DNA of 64,000 nucleotides. It comes from Roseibium algicola (lineage in GTDB: Bacteria > Pseudomonadota > Alphaproteobacteria > Rhizobiales > Stappiaceae). The DNA lies in the NCBI RefSeq assembly GCF_001999245.1, contig NZ_CP019630.1, positions 5,919,001 through 5,983,000 of the forward strand, read 5' to 3'. Shown piece by piece: positions 63,325-64,000 of this stretch. Both the position numbers and the translations under genes were made by a program. Position 1 is the first letter of the stretch, and every line of letters begins with the position of its first letter. The notes beneath the pieces were generated by a model. The model was given only the letters and a program-made list of their open reading frames with translations. It made no database searches and was not told the DNA's origin.

Positions 63325-64000
63325 GTGACTGTTTCCGCACAAATTTCAGGCGACACCCAAAAGGCCGAACCGACAGCCACCAAGGCTGAAGACTTCGTGC
63401 CGCCCTACCCGTTCCGCTATGAAAAGATGCCGCCGGTCTGGAGCCTGATCGGCATGGCCAAGCGCAATTTTCTATCTATTTGGGGCGTTGATGATTTTCA
63501 AAGCCGCCTCAGAAGCAAAAAGATCTTCACTCGTGAACTGGTGATCTGCAACCGGCCAGACGTGGTTCGTGAAGCATTCCAGACCAATCACGAGGTCTTG
63601 CAGCGCAAAAGCCCGCAAATGCGTCATGCCTTGCAGCCTCTTCTCGGCGACGGTCTTTTTATCAGTGATACCGAAACCTGGGCGAAACGCCGCAAGGTGG
63701 TAGCACCGATCATCCACGGCTCGCGCGTCAAAGGATTCGCGCCGATCATGATCGAAACCATCGAGGAACAGCGAGCCGACTGGGCATCGCAGGGCGAAGG
63801 CGCTGAGGTCGATGCGCTCGCCGATATGGCACACCTGACAGCAGAGATCATTTGCCGGACCATTTTTGGACGCCAGCTGGGCAAGGATCATGCTGCCGAA
63901 GTCGTTCAGGGTTTTTCGGATTATCAGCGCCATATCGACCAGGTCGACATCCTCTCCCTCTTCGGACTGCCCGAATGGCTGCCACGTTTTCGTGGCCGTG
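63325..64000 (+). CDS. cytochrome P450, N-terminal part (cut by the window end)
   Basis: The first 225 codons of a soluble bacterial P450 start at a GTG at 63325; the gene continues beyond the window, so the heme Cys is not seen. The N-terminus FVPPYPFRYEKMPPVWSLI leads into the P450 fold. A helix-C WAKRRKVVAPIIH motif (W-x3-R-x2-V-x-P, the WxxxR heme-contact) and HLTAEIICRTIFG are typical. The ribosome site before the GTG is weak, so an internal start is possible. Substrate unknown. Confidence 0.85.
   Translation, partial: MTVSAQISGDTQKAEPTATKAEDFVPPYPFRYEKMPPVWSLIGMAKRNFLSIWGVDDFQSRLRSKKIFTRELVICNRPDVVREAFQTNHEVLQRKSPQMRHALQPLLGDGLFISDTETWAKRRKVVAPIIHGSRVKGFAPIMIETIEEQRADWASQGEGAEVDALADMAHLTAEIICRTIFGRQLGKDHAAEVVQGFSDYQRHIDQVDILSLFGLPEWLPRFRGR

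Overview
The window looks like chromosomal DNA of an alphaproteobacterium, most likely a marine member of the Hyphomicrobiales near Roseibium/Labrenzia (Stappiaceae). This is inferred from the moderately GC-rich coding style, an NDUFS4-like complex I subunit, DUF1036 and DUF6931-type proteins, a Tat-dependent LivK, and a type VI secretion (T6SS) locus with a threonine phosphorylation branch but no recognisable TssJ. No transposase, integrase, CRISPR array or rRNA was seen. There are two tRNAs, Pro(UGG) and Glu(UUC).

Layout. Positions 1-7.3 kb hold housekeeping and small genes: an NDUFS4-like protein, small unknowns, tRNA-Pro, a DUF192 protein, a double cold-shock protein, a sirtuin, glyoxalase I and tRNA-Glu. 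They end with a 284-residue protein carrying the catalytic motifs of the anthrax edema factor/ExoY nucleotidyl cyclase toxins. Positions 7.7-13.9 kb are an envelope module: a caspase-like protein, two ExbD-like proteins, an ExbB-like channel, two small secreted proteins, and a TonB-like protein. The C-terminal domain of the TonB-like protein is shared with the T6SS kinase. Positions 13.9-40.9 kb are the T6SS. The minus-strand operon runs vgrG, DUF6931-type gene, tagH (FHA), tssK, tssL, tssM, tagF, pppA, ppkA, exbD, tonB-like. The divergent plus-strand arm runs ompA-like, tssA, tssB, tssC, hcp, tssE, tssF, tssG, clpV. Positions 40.9-50.8 kb on the minus strand carry PAAR, a membrane-anchored M23 peptidoglycan peptidase, a CHASE2 nucleotide cyclase with a FecR-like partner, and two more caspase-like proteins around a poly-glycine lipoprotein.

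Positions 51.1-64 kb are ordinary metabolism and transport: a GNAT protein, an ornithine cyclodeaminase-like protein, a Ca2+/H+ antiporter, the branched-chain amino acid ABC operon livKHMGF, a PPOX-type flavoprotein, an M3 peptidase, DUF423 and the start of a cytochrome P450.

How the genes may work together (inference). The kinase (PpkA), phosphatase (PppA) and FHA protein (TagH) should form the known threonine-phosphorylation switch for T6SS assembly. A short Thr motif, [RK]-T-[VI]-[IV] followed by Pro, recurs near the cytoplasmic juxtamembrane or N-terminal part of TssL, the kinase itself, TssG and the M23 peptidase. This suggests that the same switch also controls a cell-wall hydrolase. 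The kinase shares its periplasmic domain with a TonB-like protein encoded with an ExbD in the same operon, so a proton-motive ExbB/ExbD module may feed envelope status to the secretion system. This combined sensor, motor and T6SS arrangement is the most interesting candidate for an undescribed system here; the ExoY-like cyclase is the second.
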